64,000 nt of DNA from positions 1-64,000 of IMG/VR virus record IMGVR_UViG_3300044633_000774, one strand, 5' to 3'. Positions 15,455 to 23,922 of the stretch are shown here, in pieces. The DNA comes from a virus. The position numbers were made by a program, and so were the translations under genes. The notes under the pieces were generated by a model. That model had not been told where the DNA came from and made no database searches. It saw only the letters and a list, made by a program, of their open reading frames with translations. Positions within the stretch are counted from its first letter, which is position 1, and every line of letters begins with the position of its first letter.

Positions 15455-16480
15455 ATGAATTATCCTACAATATTCCCCCACACTACATCTTTAGATAGTG
15501 AGTTCGTTCACAGTGATATAATATTTGTTGAGGATCATATGCCTATAGTTAGTGATGCACGAACAAGTATAAAGGGTAAAGAAGCTTATTTTAAAAATTC
15601 CATTTTTGATTTATTTCAATCAGCTAATATTGATCATACTAAAAAAATTTTTGTGTTTGATAGTTATATGTGTTTTGATGACTTTTCTAAAGAACACGCG
15701 GTATACACAAATAATTTTTTAATTACAGAATCTAAAGAGTTCTTAACGAAGTTTCCGGATTGGACAAGTGTACCAACTGTTAGGCCTACAAAAAAGTTAA
15801 CCGCCATGATGAACAAAATCAGACCTAATAGACAAATTTTGTCAACTACATTAGCCAATTTGATGTCTCCACAAGATATATTATATTCAACTGACGAATG
15901 TGATAAAATAGCCTTAGATGAATTTTTACATGGAACTGATTATGCTATCGATACATCAAATACGCTGGCTAAACGTTGGATAGGCCAGGGTGACCGTAGG
16001 ACCAGCGGGTTTCATGATAGTATGTTAGATAATACTGCTTATTTTGATCAATGTTTGTATAATCAGTTATTTAAAGATGCGACACTATCGTTAATAACAG
16101 AACCCACATTTTTTGAAAATGGCAATCATCTTAGTGAAAAAACTATTATGTCTATATATTCAGGACATTTTTTAATTTGGGTAGGAGGATGGAAGTCAGC
16201 TGAAACAGCCGCTAAACTTGGATTAGATATATTTGACGATATCATTGATCATAGTTATCAATATATTGAACATCCAGGAAAACGATGTGTAGAAGCAGTA
16301 TTAAGAAATTTAGATTTAATTAATGATTTAGACCGCCAAATAGTACTTAAGGAACAATTCTATGATCGATTAAATCAAAATCTTACATTAATTAGAAATA
16401 TTTCTAAATTAGAATACATGAATAAAACTTATCTCAATGATCATAAATTATATGATAAAATAAAATCTATCTTGCGATAA
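15455..16480 (+). CDS. Glycosyltransferase-like protein
   Basis: The 341-residue protein has a C-terminal stretch (SLITEPTFFENGNHLSEKTIM, then SGHFLIWVGGWKSAETAAKLG, then DIIDHSYQYIEHP). It resembles the nucleotide-sugar half of phage and bacterial GT-B transferases of the type with EKtxKpi...PFi..G...Lr.lGF..F...iDEsYD. The N-terminal half is not recognised. It may glycosylate a virion or host component. The family link is from pattern memory. Confidence 0.45.
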   Translation: MNYPTIFPHTTSLDSEFVHSDIIFVEDHMPIVSDARTSIKGKEAYFKNSIFDLFQSANIDHTKKIFVFDSYMCFDDFSKEHAVYTNNFLITESKEFLTKFPDWTSVPTVRPTKKLTAMMNKIRPNRQILSTTLANLMSPQDILYSTDECDKIALDEFLHGTDYAIDTSNTLAKRWIGQGDRRTSGFHDSMLDNTAYFDQCLYNQLFKDATLSLITEPTFFENGNHLSEKTIMSIYSGHFLIWVGGWKSAETAAKLGLDIFDDIIDHSYQYIEHPGKRCVEAVLRNLDLINDLDRQIVLKEQFYDRLNQNLTLIRNISKLEYMNKTYLNDHKLYDKIKSILR

Positions 16481-16482
16481 AT
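16475..16482 (+). promoter_or_regulatory. Late-type promoter GATAAATA
   Basis: It overlaps the end of the preceding gene and lies 21 bases before the TTG start at 16504, with GGAG between them. Confidence 0.5.
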
Positions 16483-16503
16483 ATACTAAATTGGAGTAAG
16501 ACC

Positions 16504-16752
16504 TTGCAAAAACGCACCCGCAGTATTCTAACAGAGCTTGACGAGCTACTGGTACATAAGGATAAGGCCAATCTCATAGAATCTCGCGCCAATAACATTA
16601 TCAACGGTGCTATTAACCTTATCAATCACATTCGTGAAAACTACGATGCCGAGCAAGCAGGCGAATTAGAACGTCGACTATTGAACGCAATTAAAGGGCA
16701 GGACCCACTGAAATTTAGCCGCGGCATTAGGAAAATGAAAGATGAAGATTAA
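16504..16752 (+). CDS. Unknown helical protein, 82 aa
   Basis: It starts with TTG at 16504; TTGGAG about 11 bases upstream supports it. The product is wholly helical, with alternating charges (ELDELLVHKDKANLIESRANN) and a basic-acidic end (GIRKMKDED). It overlaps the following capsid-type gene by 11 bases. Function unknown; its position suggests a head-related role. Confidence 0.6.
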   Translation: MQKRTRSILTELDELLVHKDKANLIESRANNIINGAINLINHIRENYDAEQAGELERRLLNAIKGQDPLKFSRGIRKMKDED

Positions 16753-17884
16753 AGAAGTATTAAACGAAGGTGTATTAGGCACTTTGGGTAGTATGGCTGG
16801 CGCAGTAGCTGGTGGGGTTGCTAAAGGTCTAGGTGATGTAGTTGCGCCCGGCGCAGCTAATCAAATGAAAGGTGTGCTAAACAAAGCAAAACAACAAGCT
16901 GGTTATAATGATATTCGTAAAACAGCCGCATATAGTAATGCACAAGGTGAACAAGCACTAACTAACGATCCTAAAATTAAAGCTGCCTTAGATAAAACTC
17001 TAGCAGATGCATTAAATTTAATTAAACAGCGTCAGGCAACAGCGCAAACTGCGCCTGCGGCTAAGTCGTCATTCAGTAATTGGTCTAAGAGTCAAGTAGC
17101 AGAAGCAGAAGAAGCCGTACCGGCAATTTCATTAGCTGAAATTCAAAAATTATTAGTTAAAAATAGAGCACCTGCAGAGGGTGCTGAGTATGTTGCTTCA
17201 AGACTAGCCCAGTCTGGTGTGCGTGTAGCTGGATATCAAGCACCTGCTGGAACAATGGCTAATACAGTATCTAAAGATAATCGTATTGTTGATGTACTAA
17301 TACAACGTGCTAAACAAAATAGAAAAAGTTCTATGGCTGAAATTGCCAAAGCTATTCCGCAAACTGGCTTATATGCTGACAAAACTAAACGTGATGCCAA
17401 GATAAAAGAAATTGCTAAAAAAATAGCAGAGTTAAACATTCCAGTAGATGGATATCAATTACAAGTACAACCTGATCAATGGTCGTGGGATTCTAGTAGT
17501 AGTAAACTTACTGCAATCGGAGCATCTGGCACGTACACCTATCGCAGATTCCAAGACGGTAGTTGGAGAGATGACCACACAGGTGAAAAGATTAAACCAG
17601 AACGTGCTAAGGAACTTCAGGTGCAATATGACAAACTTACAGGCAGGGTGGCTTACCCAGACGGGCGTCCTAAACCACAAGGACTACAACCTAATCAGAT
17701 TAAATTAAACTCAGGCGATATTGTCACTAAAAACGAACAAGACGGAAATTGGTACGGAGCAGATGGCAATAGTGTGGTTAAAGATCCAAAAGCTCTGGCT
17801 TGGCTTGAACGCAAATATACCATAAACCGACAAAATGCGCAAATGGCTGCTAACACAATAACTAACCCATCGGTAGCTGTCTAA
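16742..17884 (+). CDS. Putative capsid-internal structural protein
   Basis: The 380-residue protein opens MKIKEVLNEG. This resembles the short N-terminal capsid-targeting sequence of T4 internal proteins and is shared in style with the genes at 17884, 21070, 21753 and 39224. A Gly/Ala-rich hydrophobic stretch (residues 11-40) and a long helical region follow. Near residues 238-265 there are Trp/Tyr-rich beta segments (DQWSWDSSSSKLTAIGASGTY). No enzyme motif is seen. Its exact virion role is unknown. Confidence 0.5.
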   Translation: MKIKEVLNEGVLGTLGSMAGAVAGGVAKGLGDVVAPGAANQMKGVLNKAKQQAGYNDIRKTAAYSNAQGEQALTNDPKIKAALDKTLADALNLIKQRQATAQTAPAAKSSFSNWSKSQVAEAEEAVPAISLAEIQKLLVKNRAPAEGAEYVASRLAQSGVRVAGYQAPAGTMANTVSKDNRIVDVLIQRAKQNRKSSMAEIAKAIPQTGLYADKTKRDAKIKEIAKKIAELNIPVDGYQLQVQPDQWSWDSSSSKLTAIGASGTYTYRRFQDGSWRDDHTGEKIKPERAKELQVQYDKLTGRVAYPDGRPKPQGLQPNQIKLNSGDIVTKNEQDGNWYGADGNSVVKDPKALAWLERKYTINRQNAQMAANTITNPSVAV

Positions 17885-19125
17885 TGAAACTATTTGAAGT
17901 AAAAAATCAACCTGCTCCGTGGATGCTGACTGAATCAGCCAAAAATACACACCTGGAACATCTCGAAGATTTAATCTTTAACAGTGGGTATGCAGGAGCC
18001 CAAGCTGCGTTAGATTATGTAGAAAGTCTACGTCAAATGCTAGCTGACGGTGTAGGAACAACAACTCAATTAACAGTCAAGTGGGACGGTAGTCCTGCAA
18101 TCATCTGCGGCATCGATCCTGCAGATAGTAAATTTTTCGTAGGCACCAAAAGCGTTTTTGCTAAAGCTCAACCTAAAATATGCAAAGACCAAGAAGATAT
18201 TTTAGACTTTTATGGTGACAAACCAGAGCTGGCTAACAAGTTATCACAGGCATTGAAATACTTGTCTAAATTGGGCATTGGCGGAGTAGTACAAGGTGAC
18301 CTAATGTTTACAGAAGGTGATGTTACCACGGTTGAAATCGATAACGAACTTTGTTATGTATTTACGCCCAACACTATTACCTATGCTGTACCAGTAAACA
18401 GCAATCTAGGTCAACGTATATCACGTGCTAAAATTGGTATTGTATTTCATACTAGCTACGACGGAGATAGTATAGCTACTATGCAGGCATCATTTGGTGT
18501 AAACGTTGGATCATTTGCACCAAACACTAACGTATGGTTTGATGATGCTACTTACAAAGATTATACTGGTGTTGCTAGTCTAACTCCTAGTGAAAACACC
18601 AATATACAACAATATCTACAAACAACTGCTGACACTATGAATAAAGTAGGACAACAGCGATTTGATATAATTTTAACTAATAAAGAATTTGCTCGTAATA
18701 TTAAACCGTACATAAATCAAATGGTACGTCAAGGTTCACAGGTCACAGATCCAACACAATTCCTAAAACAGTTTGTAACACATTACACAACTGAGTTAAT
18801 GAAAGACATCGAAACACTGTCGGGTGGCATTGAAGGACGTGCCGCACAAGGGCGCATAGCTAAGATCAAAGAGAAAGAACAATGGATAGCAGACAACAGC
18901 AATGCATTGTTGGGTATATTAGCAGTGTATAAACGTATTATAGAACTTAAACGTATACTATTAGCTAAATTGACCAAAGTTGAAGGTATCGGTACATTTC
19001 AAAAAACCAATGACGGTTATAAAGTAACAGCACCAGAAGGTTTTGTGGCCATTGGGCACGCTGGCGGCGCGGTTAAATTAGTTGATCGTTTGGAGTTCTC
19101 TAGGATTAATTTCTCGTCAAGATGA
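17884..19125 (+). CDS. Ligase-like nucleotidyltransferase, virion-associated family
   Basis: The 413-residue protein begins MKLFEVKNQPAPWMLTESAK, a capsid-targeting-like N-terminus. It contains KWDGSPA at 66-72, like motif I (KxDG) of covalent nucleotidyltransferases. GVVQGDLMF at about 134-142 fits motif III. EGFVAIG at about 385 is followed by AVKLVD, in the place of motifs IV and V. This is the order seen in RNA/DNA ligases. I recall large hypothetical proteins of this type (DUF6267) in T4-like cyanophages. Ligase activity is an inference. Confidence 0.5.
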   Translation: MKLFEVKNQPAPWMLTESAKNTHLEHLEDLIFNSGYAGAQAALDYVESLRQMLADGVGTTTQLTVKWDGSPAIICGIDPADSKFFVGTKSVFAKAQPKICKDQEDILDFYGDKPELANKLSQALKYLSKLGIGGVVQGDLMFTEGDVTTVEIDNELCYVFTPNTITYAVPVNSNLGQRISRAKIGIVFHTSYDGDSIATMQASFGVNVGSFAPNTNVWFDDATYKDYTGVASLTPSENTNIQQYLQTTADTMNKVGQQRFDIILTNKEFARNIKPYINQMVRQGSQVTDPTQFLKQFVTHYTTELMKDIETLSGGIEGRAAQGRIAKIKEKEQWIADNSNALLGILAVYKRIIELKRILLAKLTKVEGIGTFQKTNDGYKVTAPEGFVAIGHAGGAVKLVDRLEFSRINFSSR

Positions 19126-19131
19126 TAAATA
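19124..19131 (+). promoter_or_regulatory. Late-type promoter GATAAATA
   Basis: It overlaps the stop codon of the preceding gene and lies 40 bases before the ATG at 19172, which has AGGAG. Confidence 0.5.
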
Positions 19132-19171
19132 AAAGTATGCGCGAAAGCGTAAACATATTAGGAGAAATAAA

Positions 19172-19507
19172 ATGGCAATAACAAGAACAAATGGTTGGGC
19201 TCGTCCAACAGACAGCGGTAACGTAAGCATTACAGGTCGTACTTTAACACACTACACAGTTTCATTATCTGATGTTCATACTGGTTATGCAGCTGTAGAC
19301 AGTGACTTTGAAAAATTAGTACGTGCAATTAGCCAAGTTGGTTCAATTGAACTATTAGGTACACCGGCAGCAGGTGCTTTCCGTGTAGCTATCACTGGTG
19401 CAGCTCCTGCTGCTTCAGCTGGTGCAAACAGCCTACAAGGCTACTGCAACACAGCAGTTAACGGTTCAGGCGTAAGCGGTACAACTGTAGTTGCATTTAC
19501 ATACTAA
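19172..19507 (+). CDS. Putative virion protein, 111 aa
   Basis: AGGAGAAATAAA precedes the ATG, a strong ribosome-binding site, and a terminator follows directly, so this looks like a highly expressed single late gene. The 111-residue product is small, Ala/Gly/Thr/Ser-rich and beta-like (LTHYTVSLSDVHTGYAAVDSD, then GTTVVAFTY). This suits a capsid decoration or tail component. No family is recognised. Confidence 0.55.
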   Translation: MAITRTNGWARPTDSGNVSITGRTLTHYTVSLSDVHTGYAAVDSDFEKLVRAISQVGSIELLGTPAAGAFRVAITGAAPAASAGANSLQGYCNTAVNGSGVSGTTVVAFTY

Positions 19508-19530
19508 GTTAAATTAGTTAGTTAAAACTA

Positions 19531-19557
19531 AAAGGCACTTTTAACAGTGCCTTTTTT
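19531..19557 (+). terminator. Rho-independent terminator
   Basis: AAAGGCACT pairs perfectly with AGTGCCTTT across a six-base loop and is followed by T residues. Confidence 0.85.
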
Positions 19558-19563
19558 ATTGTC

Positions 19564-19571
19564 TATAAATA
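19564..19571 (+). promoter_or_regulatory. Late-type promoter TATAAATA
   Basis: A perfect core directly after a terminator. The GTG at 19577 follows after five bases; the ATG at 19571 lies inside the motif itself. Confidence 0.65.
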
Positions 19572-20002
19572 TGAATGTGACTAATCAATTACATTTATAT
19601 CAAGGTTATACTCTAGTAGACATAACTCCGACAGGGCAAACTGTACATTCTGTTAAAAAAGAAATTGAACGAAATCAACAACGCAACTGGGAAACAACCT
19701 TACAGATTCTTAGTCTGCGCACACAACCTAATATAGTTAAAACAGACATAATTGTTGACGATATTAAAAATTATCAATTTGGAATTAGCTATACCGGAGT
19801 GCATAAAATATGGACCTTTGTAGTGGGAGTTGATTACAAGGACATTTATACTAAAGGTCCGGACATTTTTGGCCTACTGCGTAGTGATTTTAAATTGACT
19901 CCTATTATAGCAGGACTGACAGAAACAACTGACTTTCTGCAACCTATATTTTATTCCAGTGGACCAGATAATAACATATACTTTAAAACTCTATCGAATT
20001 GA
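19571..20002 (+). CDS. Putative virion protein, 143 aa (or GTG start at 19577)
   Basis: The ATG at 19571 overlaps the late-promoter core, so a transcript starting about six bases downstream would begin near the GTG at 19577, which I think is the true start. No ribosome-binding site exists. The product has HLYQGYTLVDITPTGQT, a basic central helix and beta-rich C-terminus (KIWTFVVGVDYKDIYTKG). Its closeness to capsid-type genes suggests a structural role. Family unknown. Confidence 0.55.
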   Translation: MNVTNQLHLYQGYTLVDITPTGQTVHSVKKEIERNQQRNWETTLQILSLRTQPNIVKTDIIVDDIKNYQFGISYTGVHKIWTFVVGVDYKDIYTKGPDIFGLLRSDFKLTPIIAGLTETTDFLQPIFYSSGPDNNIYFKTLSN

Positions 20003-20009
20003 ATAAATA
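20002..20009 (+). promoter_or_regulatory. Late-type promoter AATAAATA
   Basis: It overlaps the preceding stop. A leader of about 90 bases runs to the ATG at 20099, in which nothing else was seen. Confidence 0.45.
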
Positions 20010-20098
20010 TTATTTGATGCTAATCATCACATATTAAGGCACACAACAGGCAAACTATCAAGGCTCATAAAACAGCATCGCTAACAGGAAAAGCGATT

Positions 20099-20362
20099 AT
20101 GTCTACACCTACAGATATTGAGAAAGAAAGTTTAGAAGCCCACGTTGAATTATGTGCCATAAGGTACAATAACTTGGAAACTAAAATAGATAATTTAGAG
20201 CACCGTTTAGACAAACTTGAGCTACATATGGTAGACATCAAGAACAGTCTTGCATCTAAAGTCGAAGGACAAAACAAACAGACTATCAGTATATTCACCA
20301 CAGTCATTGGTGTACTAGCCGCAGGCCTAATTGGATTTATCACTAAAGGTCTTTTCAATTAA
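20099..20362 (+). CDS. XhlA-like coiled-coil protein with C-terminal membrane anchor
   Basis: The 87 residues form a coiled coil (about residues 20-60, LETKIDNLEHRLDKLELHM). One membrane helix at the C-terminus (ISIFTTVIGVLAAGLIGFI) and a short basic tail follow. This layout is that of XhlA/holin-accessory proteins of phages, which bind the inner membrane and help lysis. GGAAAAG precedes the ATG. A holin proper was not identified nearby. Confidence 0.55.
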   Translation: MSTPTDIEKESLEAHVELCAIRYNNLETKIDNLEHRLDKLELHMVDIKNSLASKVEGQNKQTISIFTTVIGVLAAGLIGFITKGLFN

Positions 20363-20369
20363 CTAAATA
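20362..20369 (+). promoter_or_regulatory. Late-type promoter ACTAAATA
   Basis: It overlaps the end of the XhlA-like gene and lies 22 bases before the ATG at 20392. Confidence 0.45.
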
Positions 20370-20391
20370 CTGTTACACTTAGGTTAACAGT

Positions 20392-20601
20392 ATGAAAATC
20401 GTAGAACTAACAAATAACATATTATTACCTATCACCAACGAAGAACACGAGCTATTAGCTCATTTTGAAGGTGATAGCCCCGTTGCAAAAAGCCAACTTG
20501 ATGAGAGACAACAACTATTGGCTAATCAATTAACAGTCAAGGACGTACTCTTACGTACTAATCAAGATGGCAAAATCTACTACAAAAAAACCATTGGTTG
20601 A
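20392..20601 (+). CDS. Unknown protein, 69 aa
   Basis: The product is 69 residues. It begins MKIVELTNNILLPIT, continues with an acidic helix (NEEHELLAHFEG) and ends in VLLRTNQDGKIYYKK. The next gene begins 34 bases before its stop. Function unknown; it belongs to the virion block. Confidence 0.55.
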   Translation: MKIVELTNNILLPITNEEHELLAHFEGDSPVAKSQLDERQQLLANQLTVKDVLLRTNQDGKIYYKKTIG

Positions 20602-21058
20602 AATAGATGTTGAGAAAATTCGTAGATTTACAGAAAATGAATTATCTCGCTTAGTCAACCAACCTTTACCGTTTTGTTATCAAATTGGTTCGAATTTATT
20701 AATTGTAGGAAATAAATACAAGATACAAAAATTCAATGACAAATGTTGGCAGGTTACTGAAAATGATCAACAGATATTTGATTTTTTTACACGAAAAGAT
20801 GCAATATTTTATTGTATTGCTATGCACAAAAAAGATTATGTATTAGCTAAAGAAATTAAAGAAGGTGATGACCTATTAAGTCGATTGGATTTTGAAGCTA
20901 TACTTTACAGACATCGTTTTAAAAAAGCTAAAGAAGCCAACGATGATTGGGATTTACGGTTATACAGCAGTAAATATACTGAAACAATGTCTCGCATCGA
21001 GCAGACTAAGCAACAATTAAAGAAAAGTCAAAACTTGGCTAAATATATTAAAGTTTAG
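20567..21058 (+). CDS. Unknown protein of the head region, 163 aa
   Basis: The 163-residue protein has a mixed N-terminal domain (PFCYQIGSNLLIVGNKYKI, then FNDKCWQVTENDQQIFDFF) and a long basic helical C-terminus (SRIEQTKQQLKKSQNLAKYI). It overlaps its upstream neighbour by 35 bases. Proteins in this position in T4-like phages are often structural. I do not recognise the family. Confidence 0.55.
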   Translation: MAKSTTKKPLVEIDVEKIRRFTENELSRLVNQPLPFCYQIGSNLLIVGNKYKIQKFNDKCWQVTENDQQIFDFFTRKDAIFYCIAMHKKDYVLAKEIKEGDDLLSRLDFEAILYRHRFKKAKEANDDWDLRLYSSKYTETMSRIEQTKQQLKKSQNLAKYIKV

Positions 21059-21069
21059 GAATTAAAACT

Positions 21070-21753
21070 ATGAAACTCTCAGAAATGTCGTTGACATCTA
21101 CTAAAAGAATTAACAAATTTATGGAAAGTCGATTTGGATTTTCTATTGATTTTAACAATCTATCAATGGCAAAAGCAAAACGTCTAAGCGAAACTATTAC
21201 TGCTAATCTTAATAAGATTCGTCGTACTAATAATTTCCACACAGCAGAACGTAATCCACGTTATATGGAACTACTAACAGTTCAAGAAGGTTTAAGTACC
21301 TGGCTACAAGAAAACCGCCGCCGACTAATAGAAGGTGAAGTTAGCAATGCAGAAGTATTGTTGGCTGCTAAAGATATGGTTGATAGCGTACAAGATGCCA
21401 TTGAGAAAGTTGGTAAAATGCAAAATGAACAATTACCACAACTGTTAGACAGCATCCGTGATCAAATCGGCAGTGAACAAGCTGACGGATTCAAAAACGC
21501 AGTAGGCGAAACATTAGCAACTCTAATGACAAACCTACAACAAGCACGTGAAGGGGTTGACACAGGTGTGCGTATCTTAAGCGGTGAGCAAGTTGACAGT
21601 CCTATGGACCTTGGTGGCGAACCTGACATGACTGCAGGCCTAGGCGCAGAAATGCCACCAATGAGTGATTTGGACGCGGAAGATACTGACGGCTTTGCGG
21701 CTACTGATGCCGCAGTGGGCGGTTCAGAAGAACTAGGCCGTGAAACACGTTAA
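21070..21753 (+). CDS. Putative prohead core or internal head protein
   Basis: The 227-residue protein begins MKLSEMSLTSTKRINKFM, another capsid-targeting-like N-terminus. It is helical and charged through residue 170 and ends in a strongly acidic, low-complexity tail (MPPMSDLDAEDTDGFAATD). Scaffold and prohead-core proteins of T4-like phages have this build. TAGGA precedes the start. The next gene starts in its stop codon. Confidence 0.5.
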   Translation: MKLSEMSLTSTKRINKFMESRFGFSIDFNNLSMAKAKRLSETITANLNKIRRTNNFHTAERNPRYMELLTVQEGLSTWLQENRRRLIEGEVSNAEVLLAAKDMVDSVQDAIEKVGKMQNEQLPQLLDSIRDQIGSEQADGFKNAVGETLATLMTNLQQAREGVDTGVRILSGEQVDSPMDLGGEPDMTAGLGAEMPPMSDLDAEDTDGFAATDAAVGGSEELGRETR

Positions 21754-22139
21754 TGCGCTTAAGCGAATTTGCACACGGTCCTACTAATACTCCAGAGTCG
21801 AATTTACTAACGGCTCTGACAGTTATTCGTAATCGCTATAAAGATGTACCGACTGCGGCAAAGATCGGTACGCAAAGTTTAATCAATATGGTGTTAAATA
21901 CAGATCGTACATTCGACTACGAAGCACTGGTAGCAGCTAACAAAGAAAACTCAGCAGTAAAAAATCTAATCAAAAGCTTCAATCGTAAATATGTAGAACT
22001 TCAACCATGGGGCGACGAAGAACCAGATGAAGTCGACACTACTACTAACGTAGATGATGAAACGTTAAATACCCCAGTTGACACAGTCGACGATATGGCT
22101 AAACGTGCAGCAAAAACACGTGGCGCTCCTTTATTTTAA
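21753..22139 (+). CDS. Putative internal head protein, 128 aa
   Basis: It starts at the ATG overlapping the previous TAA, with MRLSEFAHGPTNT as N-terminus, again similar to the capsid-targeting pattern. Residues 15-80 are a helical domain and the rest is acidic and Thr/Asp-rich (PDEVDTTTNVDDETLN). It is coupled to the core-like protein before it. Role inferred from position and build. Confidence 0.5.
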   Translation: MRLSEFAHGPTNTPESNLLTALTVIRNRYKDVPTAAKIGTQSLINMVLNTDRTFDYEALVAANKENSAVKNLIKSFNRKYVELQPWGDEEPDEVDTTTNVDDETLNTPVDTVDDMAKRAAKTRGAPLF

Positions 22140-22156
22140 AATCATTTACACTACCA

Positions 22157-22164
22157 TATAAATA
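22157..22164 (+). promoter_or_regulatory. Late-type promoter TATAAATA
   Basis: A perfect core upstream of the endonuclease gene. Confidence 0.6.
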
Positions 22165-22233
22165 GTGTTACTATGTAATACACTTATGGAATTTCGTAAC
22201 GGACTAAATAATAGAACAATACGAGAATCCTAT

Positions 22234-22887
22234 ATGCTAGAAAAAATTTGCGAATGTTGTAGTAATAAATTTATTTTACCCAAAGCAGGAAAAAAAGAAT
22301 TAAGGCGCAGATTTTGCGGGCCTATTTGTTCCCGCAGATGGGCAGCTAATAATAGATCAGATGCATGGCGTAAAAAAGCAAGTGAAGCTAAACAAGGTGA
22401 AAATAATCCTATGTTTGGAGTGTCCTTAAACCATCCAAATAGTTTAGCCAATTTAGCCAGAGGGTATTGGGAAGGAAAGACAATGTCTGAATCTCATAAG
22501 CAAAAAATATCCAAAGGTAATACAGGCAGGATTGTATCCGAAGAAAGCAAAAGAAAAGCAAGAGCAACCAGGATTGCAAAAGGACAAATTTATCCACCAG
22601 ACAGTCTGGCCTATGCAGAATTTAAAAAATACAGACGTAAAGTTCATTATTGGTCAGAGAAGAATGATTTATCAGTATTAGAGAATTATGAAAAAAGAAG
22701 CAAAATAGGATATAGCTTAGATCACAAATATAGTGTAAGAGTGGGATTTGACAATAATGTGCCACCTAAAGTTATGGGACATATATATAATTTACACTTT
22801 ATTCCTGTTAAAGAAAATTCTAGTAAAGGAACAAAATGTTTAATTACAAAGGAAATGTTGTATGAGCTATTCAAAAATGGTACTTGA
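22234..22887 (+). CDS. NUMOD3 homing endonuclease with HNH-like C-terminus
   Basis: The start at 22234 places the N-terminal zinc ribbon CECCSNKF directly after the first residues. In-frame starts at 22186 (ATG) or 22165 (GTG, just after the promoter core) are possible. CGPICSRRW completes the zinc site. NUMOD3-type repeats follow (QGENNPMFG, MSESHKQKISKGNTG). The C-terminus SLDHKYSVRVGFDNN, then LHFIPVKENSSKGTKC, resembles HNH-type nuclease ends of such proteins. It overlaps the start of iscU by 26 bases. Confidence 0.75.
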   Translation: MLEKICECCSNKFILPKAGKKELRRRFCGPICSRRWAANNRSDAWRKKASEAKQGENNPMFGVSLNHPNSLANLARGYWEGKTMSESHKQKISKGNTGRIVSEESKRKARATRIAKGQIYPPDSLAYAEFKKYRRKVHYWSEKNDLSVLENYEKRSKIGYSLDHKYSVRVGFDNNVPPKVMGHIYNLHFIPVKENSSKGTKCLITKEMLYELFKNGT

Positions 22888-22978
22888 CCATTATGAAAAT
22901 CCAAGAAATGTAGGATCTTTAGATAAGGAGAATGCGCAAGTTGGGACCGGAATCGTCGGTGCCCCAGCTTGCGGATGA
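22862..22978 (+). CDS. iscU: IscU scaffold, N-terminal part (split gene)
   Basis: The 38-residue product begins inside the end of the endonuclease gene and reads MVLDHYENPRNVGSLD, then GTGIVGAPACG. This is the unmistakable N-terminus of the Fe-S scaffold IscU with its first cluster cysteine. It then meets a TGA at 22976-22978. An eight-base insertion relative to the expected Cys-Gly-Asp-Val-Met shifts the frame. The second part starts with an ATG overlapping this stop (ATGA), which allows coupled translation. Either the gene is split and works as two chains, or it is newly inactivated. Confidence 0.75.
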   Translation: MSYSKMVLDHYENPRNVGSLDKENAQVGTGIVGAPACG

Positions 22979-23247
22979 CAGGTGATGTTATGAAACTTCA
23001 AATAAAAGTAGAAAACAATATCATCACAGATGCCAAATTCAAAACTTATGGTTGCGGAAGTGCAATTGCCAGCAGCAGTCTTGTCACTGAATGGCTAAAA
23101 GGTCGCACATTGGACCAAGCCCAAATGATTAAAAACTCTGAGATTGCTGAGGAACTTGCGCTTCCACCAGTTAAGATTCACTGTAGTGTTCTAGCAGAAG
23201 ACGCTATTAAAAGTGCTATAGAGGATTATCGTAAGAAAAATAATTAA
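22975..23247 (+). CDS. iscU: IscU scaffold, C-terminal part (split gene)
   Basis: From the ATG at 22975 the frame reads MTGDVMKLQIKV. It retains the other two cluster-binding cysteines of IscU in FKTYGCGSAIASSS and VKIHCSVLAEDAI, and ends YRKKNN. Its 90 residues plus the upstream 38 give a normal IscU length of about 128. IscU assembles 2Fe-2S clusters; class Ia ribonucleotide reductase and other phage enzymes need iron. The A-type carrier is encoded 0.7 kb downstream. Confidence 0.8.
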   Translation: MTGDVMKLQIKVENNIITDAKFKTYGCGSAIASSSLVTEWLKGRTLDQAQMIKNSEIAEELALPPVKIHCSVLAEDAIKSAIEDYRKKNN

Positions 23248-23264
23248 AAATAAAATGTAGTAAA

Positions 23265-23915
23265 ATGAATACTTATAAGAAAAACCAAAATATTGTTGTG
23301 TGCTTTCCTGCGGGAAGCGGAGGGCATTTAATAGGAGCACTATGCAGTATTTTACTAGGAAATAGTGAAAGTTATCCCGACGAAAACGGCTCAATGCACT
23401 CTTCGGTAGCTCACGGTTTTATACATGTTAATTCGAGTTTGCCCCAAGATATAATTATTAAAAAATTACCAAATAAAGATGTTATAATAGGACATTTTAC
23501 TAATGTAGAGTTATTAGTTGAAACAGGCAAAAAAGTAATTTATATAACATTTACACCGGACGATATTAACGAAATGGTTTACCGGGCAAATAAAAAAACA
23601 AAAATTGACCTCACTGATAAAAATACATATACTCAACTGGCAGGATCATCTTGGCCAACTTACGAAGAATTTTGCTCTGGCACTGTTATACCAACAGGAG
23701 AACAAAATTGGTTAGCTAATAATCATCAATATTCATATTGGGTATATTCTCTCCCAAAGCATAAAGATAGTACACTTGAAATTAAATTTAGTAGTATAAA
23801 TGATAGTCAAACATTAATTGATAAAATAGCAAATTTTATGTCTATTACGAACTATGATACAGGTAAATTACAGCACGTTTTAAATATTTATAGGCAGTTA
23901 AACCCTGGGAAATAA
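23265..23915 (+). CDS. Unknown P-loop-like (sulfotransferase-like) protein
   Basis: The 216-residue protein begins NIVVCFPAGSGGHLIGALC, a glycine-rich loop after a beta strand. This resembles the first strand and loop of sulfotransferase-like proteins seen in phages. VIYITFTPDDINEM and LEIKFSSINDSQTLIDKI fit later strands. It sits between iscU and iscA, with a much more AT-rich codon use than its neighbours, so it is probably an insertion. Function not established. Confidence 0.4.
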   Translation: MNTYKKNQNIVVCFPAGSGGHLIGALCSILLGNSESYPDENGSMHSSVAHGFIHVNSSLPQDIIIKKLPNKDVIIGHFTNVELLVETGKKVIYITFTPDDINEMVYRANKKTKIDLTDKNTYTQLAGSSWPTYEEFCSGTVIPTGEQNWLANNHQYSYWVYSLPKHKDSTLEIKFSSINDSQTLIDKIANFMSITNYDTGKLQHVLNIYRQLNPGK

Positions 23916-23922
23916 AAAATTA

